64,000 nucleotides of DNA from Sambucus nigra (taxonomy: Eukaryota; Streptophyta; Magnoliopsida; Dipsacales; Adoxaceae): assembly GCA_949130495.1 (NCBI GenBank), contig OX422210.1, positions 496,845,760 to 496,909,759 on the forward strand, written 5' to 3'. The notes under the pieces were generated by a model. That model made no database searches and was not told where the DNA came from. It was given only the letters and a program-made list of their open reading frames with translations. The position numbers were made by a program, and so were the translations under genes. Positions 10,721 through 21,750 of this stretch are shown here, in pieces. The first letter of the stretch is position 1. Every line of letters starts with the position of its first letter.

Positions 10721-12130
10721 TTCCTTCAATTCAACAGATTGAGTTTTCCATTTATGAGATGGATCTTCCAAATACTTATGAAGCATCGGTATGTGAAACA
10801 CATCATGTAAATGCGACAATTCTGGAGGTAATGCTAATCTATATGCCAGGGTCCTAATTCTTTCCAACACGTCATATGGTCCAATGTATCTTGGACTTAA
10901 TTTTCCCCTTTTTCGAAATCTCATGACGCCTCTACTTGGTGAAATACATAGGAGTACAAAATCTCCCTTTTGAAATTCTAATGGATACTTCCTCTTATCT
11001 GCATAAAATTTATGCCTGCTTTGCGCTATCTTTGTCCGTTCCCGAATCATTTTAATCTTTTCGGTTGTCATATCTATCAATTCAGGAACTAAGATTTTCC
11101 TTTCACCTACTTTATCCCAGTATAATAGCATTCTGCATCTCCTCCCATATAAAGCTTCATAAGGATCCATACCAATGGCGGATTGATAACTATTATTATA
11201 CGCGAATTCCATCAATGGAAAACGATCATCCCAACTACCTTTGAAGTTAAATACACAGGCTCATAACATATCTTCTAATATTTGAATCATTCTTTCTGAT
11301 TGCCCATCGATTTGTGGATTAAATGCAGTACTGAACTTCAAAATTGTGCCCAGTGCCTTCTGTAAATGAGGCCAAAACATAGAAGTGAATGTTGGATCTC
11401 TATCTGATACTATTGACACTGGTGCCCCATGTAAACGGATAATATCATCAATGTATATATGTGCATACTTGTCAACAGTGTAGGTCGTCTTAACTGGAAG
11501 AAAATGAGCTGACTTTGTCAATCGGTCTACAATCACCCAAATAGAATCATGCCCCTTTGGTGATCGTGGTAATCCTATGACAAAATCCATCGTTATATGT
11601 TCTCACTTCCATTTCGGAATAGGCAATGACTGCAATAATCATGTCGGCTTCTGATGATCCACCTTCACTTGCTGGCATACTAAACATTTAGCTACAAATT
11701 CTGTAATCTCACGTTTCATATTATTCCACCAGTAATACTCTTTCAAATCTTTGTACATTTTGGTACATCTAGGATGCATAGAGTAAATAGAACTATGTGC
11801 CTCTTCTAACCTATCCTTCTTTAAGTATGGATCATTCGGTACACAAATTTTGTTTTTATAACACAACGATTCATCATTCCTCATTTCAAAGTCACTCTCT
11901 TTACCATCCAGGATTTCCTGTTTCTTCTTCTCAAGGAATGGATCATTGACTTGCAAATTTTGTATGCATTCTGTTAGTAAAGGTCTCACTGTAACGTGTG
12001 AAATTAACGCCCCCGCTTTAGTTAAGTTTAACTCGACTCCCATCAGTCTTAATTCTATAATATTGCCAACCCTTACACATTGAATACAAGATAACCTTCC
12101 CAATGACTTTCGACTCAGAGCATCTACAAC
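10720..12130 (-). pseudogene. pol: Tekay integrase, broken
   Basis: The zinc-binding part is visible in H-x-S-x-x-SMHPRCTKMYKDLKEYYWW and CLVCQQ (about 11650-11830). The catalytic core follows (11261-11590), with IGLPRSPKGHDSIWVIVDRL, SDRDPTF and GQSERMIQ supplying the D, D and E residues. The C-terminal region 10720-11215 contains PYEALYGRRCR and YIGPYDVLERI. The fragments are in different frames or separated by stops, notably between 11639 and 11590 and between 11261 and 11215. Key catalytic residues therefore persist although the reading frame is lost. Confidence 0.88.
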
Positions 12131-12511
12131 AACATTGGCCCTCTCGGGATGATGGTGAATGGTACAATCATAGTCTTTAATTAACTCCATCCAACATCTT
12201 TGTCTCAAATTCAAGTCTCTCTATGTAAACAAATACTTCAAACTTTGATGGTTACTGAAAATTTCACACGTCTCTCCATATAAATGATGTCTCCATAGTT
12301 TCAAGGCAAAAATAATAGCCATAATTTCTAAATCGTGTGTAGGATAATTACATTCATGCGTCTTTAACTGTCTAGATGCATAAGAAATTACCTTTCCATG
12401 TTGCATGAAAACACAACCCAGACCCTGATGTGAAGCGTCAGTATAAATCACAAAACCTTCTCCACTGGATGGAACAGTGAGAACTGGAGATGATACTAGC
12501 CTATTTTTCAA
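12130..12511 (-). pseudogene. pol: Tekay RNase H, active-site change
   Basis: The motifs [31 protein letters not shown] and [15 protein letters not shown] follow the gypsy RNase H order. The third motif is normally YTDHKSLKY; here the aspartate is asparagine, which should abolish or sharply reduce nuclease activity. The C-terminal DYDCTIHHHPERANVVVDAL continues in another frame. This domain would remove the RNA template during reverse transcription. Confidence 0.85.
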
Positions 12512-12599
12512 CTTTTCAAAGTTGTGCTAACATTCATCACTCCACATAAATTTCACTTCCTTTCGGGTCAATTTAGTCAAGGGTAAGGCTATAGATTAA

Positions 12600-13354
12600 A
12601 ACCCCTTTATGAATCTTCTATAATATCCATCCAATCCTTGGAAACTCCTTATCTCCATTACATTTCTTGGTCTTTCCCTTTGCACAATTGCCTCTACCTT
12701 CTTAGGGTCAACATAAATTCCATCTCCCAAAACAACATGCCCCAAGAAAAAACTACTTGATTTAACCAAAACTCACATTTTCTAAACTTCGCAAATAATT
12801 GACTATCTCTCAAAACTTGCAATACAACTCTTAGATGTTTATCATGTTCCTCTTGGCTAGGTGAGTATATCAAAACATCATTGATAAAGAAAATTACAAA
12901 TGAATCTATTAAAGGGTGAAATACTCGATTCATTAAGTCCATAAACATCGCAGGAGCATTTGTTAACCCAAATGGCATTACCTAAAATTCATAATGACCA
13001 TAACGAGAAAGTTTTCTTAGGAATGTCACAATCTCTCACCCTTAATTGATGATAACCTGATCTCAAATCAATTTTTTAAAACACTTTAGCACCCTATAAT
13101 TGATCAAACAAATAATTAATACGAGGCAATGGATATTTATTTCGAATAGTTACCTAGTTCAACTATCAATAATCAATACAAAGTCGCATGGTTCCATCTT
13201 TCTTCTTCTCAAATAATACTGGAGCACCCCATAGTGATACACTGGGTTGAATAAAACCTCTATCTAACAAATCTTGCAGTTGAACCTTTAAGTCATTTAG
13301 TTCCATAGGTGCCATTCTATATGGAGAAATAGAAACTGGAGCTGTACCAGGCAC
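12600..13354 (-). pseudogene. pol: Tekay reverse transcriptase, broken
   Basis: The N-terminal part (13166-13354) shows [20 protein letters not shown] and [12 protein letters not shown]. The palm (12694-12978) starts [20 protein letters not shown]. The catalytic motif, normally IDD, reads [10 protein letters not shown], so the first aspartate is replaced by asparagine. Stops and frameshifts separate the two parts (about 12980-13165). The enzyme would copy the element RNA into DNA inside the cytoplasmic particle; this copy cannot. Confidence 0.88.
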
Positions 13355-13369
13355 TAAATCAATAGTAAA

Positions 13370-13935
13370 CTATACCTCTCTGCTAGGTGGCAACCCTGGT
13401 AATTCATCTGGGAACACATCTCCAAAATCCTTAACTACTGGGATATCTTCTAATTTTTGCAATTCCCTGCTTGTATCCACAATATATGCTAAAAAGCCTT
13501 GACAACCCTTATTTAAAAATTTCCTCGCCCGAAGGGCAGAAAAAAGACAATTTGGAACCACATCTCTTTCCCCAGTAAATTTGAATTCTTCCTCCCCGGC
13601 ATATTAAATGTAACCTCCTTGCGAAAATAGTCAATCGATGCATGGTAGGAAGATAACCAGTTTATACCTAAGATTATATCAAAATCTCGAATATCTAGTG
13701 GAATTAAATCAATGGTCAACTCCCTCTCCCCCACATACAATACATAATTTGTATACACACGCTCCACTAACATCACATCCCCCATAGGTGTAGAAATATA
13801 TAAACCACAATTTAGATAAGAACATGGTCTACCCAAATTCATGGTAAATGACAGTAATACAAATGAATGAGTAGAACCTAGATCAATAAGCACGTAAGCA
13901 TGTTTGTTCATGACAGAAAATGTATCTGTCATCAC
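13370..13935 (-). pseudogene. pol: Tekay protease and linker, frameshifted
   Basis: The region around YVLIDLGSTHSFV corresponds to the retropepsin active site. The usual triad is D-S/T-G, but here the middle residue is leucine, so the enzyme is probably inactive. Two fragments overlap in different frames at 13513-13561, showing a frameshift just before the conserved linker FGDVFPDELPGLPPSREV. Retropepsin normally cuts the Gag-Pol polyprotein. Confidence 0.85.
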
Positions 13936-13999
13936 CTATGGAGTAGCCTGAGCATCCTGTAAAGTCATAGAAAATATTCTTCCCATAGCCCTGGAACCA

Positions 14000-15200
14000 C
14001 TAGCATGTCCTCTACTCCTTATCTCCCTATGACTCCAGGTGAAGAACCTTGACTAGTAGTAGCTGATTGAACCTCTCCTAGTAGCATAGGACAGTTCTTT
14101 TTGGTATGACCAGTTTGATGACAGTGATAACACTCTATCCCCTTTAACTTGGGACAATATGGAATGATATGGACCTAGGCTTTATAAAAATAGAATGTAA
14201 TAGACTTAGACTGCCCATTGTTATTCTCCTGTTGTCTATTCCGTTGGCCCATTAATCCTGCACCCCTAAAATTGCTTGGTGTCCTATTCTGAACATAATT
14301 TCCAGACCCTCTACCGCGCTGAAATCTTTAACTCCCCTGTTTCGAGTATTCTATATTGCCTTCCTTTTGTTGAGATGGATCAAATATGCTCCTCTTTCCC
14401 CTTTGTTCCCTATTCTTTATTCCATTATTAACATCTCCCTCAACCATCATAACTTTGTTAACTAAAGAAGTATAATCTACCATTTCAAGTGCAGTGAGTC
14501 TAGACTTGATGACCAAATTCAATCCATCCTGAAATCTAGTGCATTTGTCCTCCTCATTGTGTAAGAAATGTAACAAAAATTGAGACAAAGATATAAATTT
14601 AGTTTCATACTCCCTAACTGACATATTCACCTGAGTCAATGATAAAAATTATCTCTCTTTTTGCTTCTGATACATGTGAGGAAAATACTTTTCATATAAA
14701 ACTTTAATAAAGGAATCCCAAGTAATTACCTCACCTACCTCTGGAGTAAGCGATAAATGTTTGGAAGACTCCCAACAATATTTATCTTCGCCCTTTAACA
14801 TGAAAGTAGCCAAAATTACCTTCTACGCGCCAGGTGCATTCATCACCCCAAAGATAGTTTTTGTGTCTCTAACCCAAGCCGCAACTTCTAAAGGATCTAC
14901 AGAACCTGAGAATGCTGAGGGGTTCAATTTAATAAACTTCTCGTACAAAGTATTCTTCTCCTCTCGTTGTATTTCCCTTTCTCTCCTGGCCAAAGTCTTC
15001 TCCTCCAAGTACTTGGCTTGTTGTTCTGCTATTTGTGTCATAAACATGTTTTGTTATTCTGCCATTAAAGTCATGGCACGAGCCATTTTCTACATATCTA
15101 TAAGTTGTTCATGAGCCCCCTCAACATTATTTGGATTTCGTTGGTTTAATGTATTTGAAGACTCCTCATCCACCCTCTCATGAACATTTTATCCTTCCAT
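14000..15200 (-). pseudogene. gag: Tekay gag, broken
   Basis: The likely start codon is at 15200 on the minus strand, 163 bases inside the 5' LTR/primer site. Stops occur almost at once and again before MFMTQIAEQQ. The gag core shows LNPSAFSGSVDPLEVAAWVR (14823-15047) and VREYETKFISLSQF (about 14600). An intact CCHC zinc knuckle, CYHCHQTGHTKKNC, lies at about 14100-14145. The protein would form the particle and bind genomic RNA. Confidence 0.87.
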
Positions 15201-15362
15201 ATCTTACTATCTGTCATAGACCACAATTACAGAAACAAGAATACAACATTTATTTCTAACATAATGGTTAGTATTTCTCACAAGTTAACATAAATGACCC
15301 ACACCACACTATTTCATCCACTGCCACATCTAGACTCTCTAAACCCAGAATATAAAAACCTA

Positions 15363-15374
15363 GCTCTGATACCA
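15363..15374 (-). other. Primer binding site of the Tekay element (tRNA-iMet)
   Basis: The minus strand reads TGGTATCAGAGC three bases after the end of the 5' LTR, a perfect plant initiator-methionine primer site. Confidence 0.9.
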
Positions 15375-15377
15375 ATT

Positions 15378-17724
15378 TGTCACCCCCAAATCCCATTAGG
15401 ATATAATTAACTAAATAGTTAACAAACCATATTTATTATTTATTTATTTATTTAGTAATGCATATTGAAACAACTTCAAGGTTAAAATGCGGAATACAAA
15501 AAATACAATCGTTTTAAGGAGACATAATTTAAACAGAACTCACATACAATTTAACTTAATTACACTAGTCTAATGTATAAAACGAAACTAACCAGACCCT
15601 ACTACTATTTACTCAACCTCTTAGACCTGGCAGTGGTATCTTCAGAACCTGAAAATATAAATATATAAAACCATGAGTTTAAAAACTCAGTGAATGTACT
15701 ACATGCCTATATAGTAAAAGTACTATTTTAACATCTCAACATATCAATATATATCCATCTCTTGCCAAATTAGGCCATATACATATCCAGAGTTAATAAA
15801 CCCTACATCTCCTGCCCGTAGGCAATAATCATATCCATAGATTTTAATAACCTAACATATCATGAATTACATAGCGACTCAACATATCTTGACTTTTATA
15901 AAGCCATAACATCTCAACATCTTTTGGCTTTTCATAACCCATAACATCTCAACATCTCATGACTTTTAATAAGTCATATCATCTCAATATATAATACATA
16001 CACATCATATCCATAATCAACTCAGTAAGTACACTCACAGGTTGTCAACTATGTATTCACGTTTCCCTCGGGTGGAGCTGAACTTGGTTGATTTGACCTT
16101 ACACCCGTTAATCCAACTAAATCAGTACTAAATCTCAATCATAAGTATTATCTTAATATATCTATGTAACTTTAAATGACTATACAATAACAATATAATT
16201 CTACTCAAGTCATATTCCATGAAAAATGTGTAAAGACAAAACAATGGTATATATGTTGATAAGGTCGTGAAATTCAACTCTAGAAACTACCTCGTAAGGA
16301 ATTTATAATTAAAATCAAGTAAACATAAAAGTGTACTTCTCAATATATATACACATGAAACATGTACTCAAAATACCCAAGGGAAGGAGCAAATAAAAAC
16401 ATTCCTTCATGGGGTATCCAGTATGGCCTCAAATTATTGTCCTCTATACTTAACCATCCCATATTCATAAATTGTACATATACGGGTGTCCAATCTTATC
16501 AATATGAAAACATATCTGAATACATTTTCCATTACAAGTGACGGTGCAATTTTTTTCAAGCTTCCTTGAGCAAGTTATGACCATTTCTTTACAACCTATT
16601 AAATTTGTCCCATAAGCTTCTCTATTGTTCCTTCAATTTTTTAGACTTTTCATAATTTTTTTCCAGCATAACTTTCCATGATTTTTCACCCATTTTGAAT
16701 ACACATACTGAATAGTACATAATTAAAGTTTCATAATTTTTTAGCTTCATTTGATATGTCAAAAGGTTGACAAAACTGAGGGAATATCGAAATTAAATAT
16801 CCAAACAGCAACTATGTACCGACTTGAAACCATCACCAAGGACCAACCACAAGGAGTTAAATTATAATTTTCGGATATGTTATGAATATATGAGCCTAGT
16901 TTCATATACAATTGAAATTTCTCAATTCCAATAATCTCACAAAAATATATGCAAGTTTGAATACAAGGGATTTCAATAACAAACAATACGAGCTACATAC
17001 ACCACTTATCTCACATGTAAACAAATACTTATAATCACAAAGGAGGATGGAATTTTAATCAATCATTAAATGTTTATATACTTTTAAATAAGTATAATAC
17101 CAGATTAAAATAATATTAATCACATAATTATACCATGGAAACACTTTAAGGATTTTCTCAGAATTTTCCCAGCTTTTCTTGAAATCTTTTCTTCCTTAAA
17201 CTTCCACTTTCTCTTTCCTCAAGAAAAAATCTTCAAAACTGAACCTAGGGTTTTATTTGATGAAGAAATATATTAGAAGAAGAGTTTTGTGTCGGCCAAG
17301 TCTGCCTCCCATGCCAACCAATCAAATTAAAACATTTGGTTTACAAAAAGATAATTTACCACTTAAGGGAATGGACATATTTGCCCCTTGTTCGTAAATT
17401 CGGCCTAACTTCTTACTCGGACATCCGTTTGATGAACTGTTTATTTTTCCGCAAACCTAACTCATATATATACAACTATATAGTTTTCACCTTGAATCAA
17501 TTGTTACATTAAAAAGGTCTAAACTAGTCTCCAACAGGAACATTTCTACCGAAAATAATAAAATCTTGTGTTTGGAAATAATTCGACATTTCATGATTTA
17601 TGAAACTAGGATTATACTAACAATGATCGCTTAACATTAGATATACTAATAACACATTATTCATATCACACAAGGTAAGCATGATTTAAATATAATCTAT
17701 CATAATTATATCTGGGTTGTCACA
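15378..17724 (-). repeat. 5' LTR of the Tekay element (right side of the window)
   Basis: On the plus strand it runs from TGTCACCCCCAAATCCC to GGGTTGTCACA, about 2347 bp. It matches 8147-10500 with scattered substitutions and small indels, so the insertion is of moderate age. Confidence 0.92.
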
Positions 17725-17729
17725 GGTAG

Positions 17730-18781
17730 TTTTGTTCTCTCGTTGCTTATTTAGTGTGCTACACCTATTCAACCTTGATTTTATTGTTATATTCATTCTA
17801 TGTGTTGTATTTATATGTATTATATGATCCAATACTATATTTGTTATTTCACCCATTTTGTATGTGTTATTTTCATGTCGTGTAGTCTGGGATAACGAAA
17901 CTAGTTAATTTTACGAGCATGTTTGGTTATAGAAATTGGGTTAAAAATATGTACACTTGAATTTTGGAAATTGAATTTGAAATTTATTTTAATTGAGGGG
18001 AAAAATATTATGATGATTATTATTGGACAATACATAGTCATTCCTTAGTCAAACCACACATTATACGGGGTGTGATGTCGGCTATGAGTTTGTTTATTAT
18101 CCAAGATCTAGGCCATGGACCCTGGTTGGCGAGTATGTCAAGATTTTATAGAGGTGATGCCATGAGTTTATGGTGGTGATACTAGGTTATGATTGGTCGC
18201 GTTTCCAAATTATGTTGTTGTTTTTTTGGGGGGGAGACATTAGATTGTTCCGAGGATAATTAATAAGATAGTGGGATGTAGTCCATACCGTACTATGGGA
18301 AGTGCGACAAGGATTTTGATATGGGGTCTTCGATTGTGTAGTGCCCGCGGTGAGATTGTAGGTTATGATTACATTATTGGAATTTTAGTTTGAGTTTTCA
18401 TATTACATTCACTCTTCCATATGATGCACGCACACATGAGTATGTGTAGTTACACTTGGAGCATTTAAAATGGACTACTAAGTTTCCTTCTCAAACCCTC
18501 TCCCCAGTTTGTTGTATTTCATGTTTGGTGAAAGATGATATTTATGGCATCGTTGGGATTGATATCGTCGTTAGAGACTCTGAATACATATTTTCAAAAT
18601 TTAAATGTACCACTTTATATATTGAAAATTATTTTTTCAATGGACAGTGAGATTAAATAAAGTTGAGACAATATATTCATTGGCTTATGCATTTATACTT
18701 TATGCTCACTCTAGAAGTTATTTTTTTTATAGAAAAAATCTTTATTTAATGTTTTTTAGTAGCACCTCCCTAGGTATTACA
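17730..18781 (+). repeat. 5' LTR of the deletion derivative, second segment
   Basis: The segment continues from the Tekay insertion point. It aligns with 19520-20321 of the 3' LTR at both its start (TTCTCTCGTTG) and its end (GTAGCACCTCCC). About 370 bp in the middle (roughly 18195-18560) is absent from the 3' LTR. The end has decayed from TGTCACA to GGTATTACA. Confidence 0.83.
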
Positions 18782-18956
18782 AAGTGGTATCAGAGTATAG
18801 GTTATTCACATTCTCAGGGCTGGGATTATTGGTTTGTTACATTATTCGTTGAGAGAGATTTTATTTTTGTTGTCTTATCGAGATTTATGTTTAAATTTAA
18901 TGATTCAAAATTTTGTGTGAATTTCGAGGACAAAATTCGTTTTGTAGTGGGAAGAA
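18782..18956 (+). other. Minimal interior of the deletion derivative
   Basis: The interior contains a primer site TGGTATCAGAGT (18785-18796) and, 150 bp later, TTTCGAGGACAAAATTC followed by the polypurine tract AGTGGGAAGA (18946-18955). Nothing else of an element interior remains. A deletion that kept just the two priming sites is the simplest explanation. Confidence 0.82.
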
Positions 18957-20321
18957 TGTAATGCCCCGTTAATTTAAGGGATTTACTTACGAATATAATA
19001 TAAGATTTCAGTAAGAATTTAAATAAAAATATTTTTATCGATATTATATTTGAAAAAAATATATTTTGGTTTGAAACCGACCCAAACTTTTGAATTTAAA
19101 TATAAATGATTTTTGGACATTTTATAATGGTTTAACTATGTAAAGTCGACGATTTTGAATTAAAGGGTAATATAGTAATATGCGTTAGCTTAGGCTTCAA
19201 GCTCGGATTTGAGAGAGATGATATATAAAGTTTATTATGGATGATTATAAGGAAAGAAAAATGAAAAAAAGAGGCCAAAAATGAAATTTAAAGAGGCAAA
19301 AACGATATGAATAGAAAGGGTTAGTTTGAAGTGTTTTAGATCTTCATTTTGAGTACCTTTAGACGAGATTTAACAAAAACTCGATCACATACGTGACCCA
19401 ATGTTTCATGTAAAATCCAAATCTGAATTCGGATCAATAATTGAGATAATGTTTGAATCTTATTTTTCTATGGTTTCAAAACAGGCCTACAAATGTGGAT
19501 TTTGACTCCCTTGAGGTGGTTTCGTTCTCTCGTTGGTTATTTAGTGTAATACACATATTCAGCCTTGATTGTATAGTAATATTCATGTTATGTGCTGCAT
19601 TTATATCTATTATATGTTCCTATTTAATATTCGTTATTTCACCCACTTTGTATGTGTTATTTGCATGCCATGTAGTTTGGGATAAGGAAACCAAATGATT
19701 TTACGAGCGTGTTGGGTTATAGAAATTGGGTCAAAAATATGTACACCTCATTTATGGAAATTGAATTTAAAATTTATTTTAATTGAGTGGAATGATGTCA
19801 TGATTATTATTATTGAAAAATACATAGGCATTCCTTAGCCAAACTATCCACTAGAAGGGGTGTGTTGTCGGCTACGAGTATGTTTTTTATTCAAGGACTA
19901 GGCCATGGACCGCGGTTGGCTAGTATGCTAAGATTTTATAGCGGTGATGCCAAGATTTTATGGCGGTGATGGCAAGTTATGATTTAAATAAAAACATTTT
20001 TGTTGATATTGTATTTTTTTTTAAATCAAATCAAACATTTGCATTTAAATATAAATGATTTTTGGACATTTTATTATGGTTCAAATTTTTAGCGATCGTC
20101 GTTATAGACTCTAGATATTTATTTTTAAAATTTAAATGTACCACTTTGTTTATAGTAAATTATTTTGTTAAAGGACAATTAATAGAATTGAGACATTCTA
20201 TTCAGTTGATATCTGATTTATACAGTCCAAAATTTTTATGCTGAATCTAAATGGTATTTTTTTAATAGAAAAATTCTTTATTTTATCAATATTTTTCAGT
20301 AGCACCTCCCGGGGTGTCACA
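18957..20321 (+). repeat. 3' LTR of the deletion derivative
   Basis: The LTR starts TGTAATGCCCCG and ends CCGGGGTGTCACA, about 1365 bp. At roughly 19983-20088 the expected sequence is replaced by a second copy of its own 5' region (TTAAATAAAAACATTTTTG to ATTTTTGGACATTTTA), which resembles 19020-19130. Confidence 0.84.
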
Positions 20322-20326
20322 GCATT

Positions 20327-20760
20327 GTGGCAACTAGCGTAGGTGGACTCATGTATTACCCTGTTGAAGAGGAATCAAAGATTGAGGAATGTTAAGGATA
20401 GTGGGTGTCGAGTGGCTATGTAAGTCTGTTGTCATCTTTTCTAATCCTGTATCATACTCAACCGTTTGGTTGGGCCGTCCAAGAGTTTTCCCTTCATAGT
20501 TTTCTTCGTACATTGGCATCTTGTGGTTTATTTGTATAATTTATCTGCAATCACATTAGATGCATGCTTTAGAGAAAAAAAATAAAATTTGGTAAATCAG
20601 TTTTTCGCAAAGACATTTTTTAAAATTGGAGATAAGTTAAATTGGGTTAATTTAGTTTCAAGTTTCAATCTTTAAAATTTTGAAAAATATAAAAATTGGA
20701 CTCGTGTTTATTTCGACCATCATTTCCTTAGCATACACTGTTAGAGGGGTCGCGCTCTCA
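20327..20760 (+). repeat. 3' LTR of the Sirevirus, second segment
   Basis: The segment resumes the Sirevirus LTR after the nested insertion and aligns with 2466-2898, including GTTTGGTTGGGC, GTACATTGGCATCTTG and the end GTCGCGCTCTCA. The element ends at 20760 and satellite sequence follows. Confidence 0.83.
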
Positions 20761-21390
20761 TTTACAAGTTTCTATGGACCCGTGCGACAACCATTTGTAT
20801 TTCATTTTATGTTTTAACACTTATGTTACAAACCTTAAACATTCAAGTTTTCGATAAACTCTTGATTGAGAGAGAGGTCAAGACATGTTCAGTTCCTATA
20901 AGTTATTCTAGTATGTTTTGAGGTATTTATGTCAACATTCGAACAAAAGACTCATCTGCAATGGTTTACATGTTTTGTTGGTCTTGTTCAAGGAATTTCT
21001 TCATCTTTTAGGACCATTTGATTGTTACTTTTTTTTTTTACCTTTAACACCAAATTTTCCAACCAAAAACCTGCATCGTTTTGTCATATTCCCAACCCAA
21101 GAACCCGACGATAAAGCGTTCAGTTCTTAAAAGTTTTTTGGTCCCACGAGAAGGGTTTATGCATTATCTCATCCATTTGGCTGTTATTTTAAGTTTTTGC
21201 ACTCTAACACCTACGATTTAAGCCTAAAACATGCAATTTTGTAATAAAAAAAACTATCAAGAGTCCGTTGAGGATGCGTTCAGCTCCAATAAATTACTCT
21301 GGTCCACTATGATGAGGTTTGGGCTCCCCTTTACCATTTAGTGACTATTTTACGTTTATGCACCTATGTTTTTATTTGATTTAAAAATTG
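20761..21390 (+). repeat. Degenerate ~160-bp tandem satellite, right part
   Basis: The remainder of the split monomer is followed by a partial monomer (about 20884-20962), full monomers near 20963 and 21117, and a decaying one from 21276. CAGTTC-TAAAAGTT-TTTGGTCC (21119) and CAGCTCC-ATAAATTACTCTGG (21280) lie 160 bp apart. The array fades out after about 21390. Confidence 0.7.
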
Positions 21391-21677
21391 TACCAAACTA
21401 CAATCCTAGGGTTCCTCCATACAAGTCCAACTAACCCCTAAAATAAATCAAAAATAGCTCCAAAATCCCAACACAAAACAATAATCAATTAATACATATT
21501 ATAGCTAAAAAGGGAGAATTTTTCGTCCAAAAATACTAAAATATATACATATATCCCAGGGGATGAAAACCTCGATACAAATATCCTACCTTACACTCCC
21601 TCACATACAAATCTAGAAATAAAATAACTATGTAAAAATGATAAAATATGTGTAATTAGAGAAGTATCTCTCTCTCT

Positions 21678-21750
<73 letters not shown>

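Larger units (their letters stand above)
8147..17724 (-). mobile_element. Full-length Tekay-clade chromovirus (Ty3/gypsy), coding region broken
   Basis: This 9578-bp element has LTRs of about 2.35 kb (8147-10500 and 15378-17724) and a 4.9-kb interior. It is flanked by a perfect 5-bp duplication, GGTAG. Gag, protease, reverse transcriptase, RNase H, integrase and a C-terminal chromodomain occur in that order on the minus strand, the Tekay/Del arrangement. The empty site appears as GGTGG at 19515-19519 in the other LTR of its host element. Stops and frameshifts occur in gag and all along pol, and LTR divergence is visible, so it is not recent. Confidence 0.93.
7584..20321 (+). mobile_element. 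Chromovirus-like deletion derivative (interior only ~175 bp) carrying a Tekay insertion
   Basis: The 5' LTR is 7584-8146 plus 17730-18781, the interior is 18782-18956 and the 3' LTR is 18957-20321. The LTRs start TGTAAT and the right one ends TGTCACA. Target-site copies are GCGTT (7579-7583) and GCATT (20322-20326), and the other Sirevirus LTR has the empty site GCATT at 2461-2465. The interior holds only a tRNA-iMet primer site and a polypurine tract preceded by TTTCGAGGACAAAATTC, the usual chromovirus 3' signature. All coding capacity is gone, so any movement depended on proteins supplied in trans. Confidence 0.85.
1575..20760 (+). mobile_element. Sirevirus-type Ty1/copia element, gag-only, carrying two nested insertions
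   Basis: Without the insertion the element is about 6.4 kb: 5' LTR 1575-2898, interior 2899-6679, and 3' LTR 6680-7583 plus 20327-20760. The interior encodes a recognisable but broken Sirevirus gag and nothing resembling protease, integrase or reverse transcriptase. The 5-bp target-site duplication is TTTAG (1570-1574) and TTTAC (20761-20765), with one mismatch, and the flanks rejoin a satellite monomer. The missing pol marks it as non-autonomous. Confidence 0.85.

Noticed and set aside
18456..18961. Two adjoining small frames across the LTR/interior junction of the deletion derivative
   Set aside because: They cross the LTR end, primer site and polypurine tract and resemble no protein.
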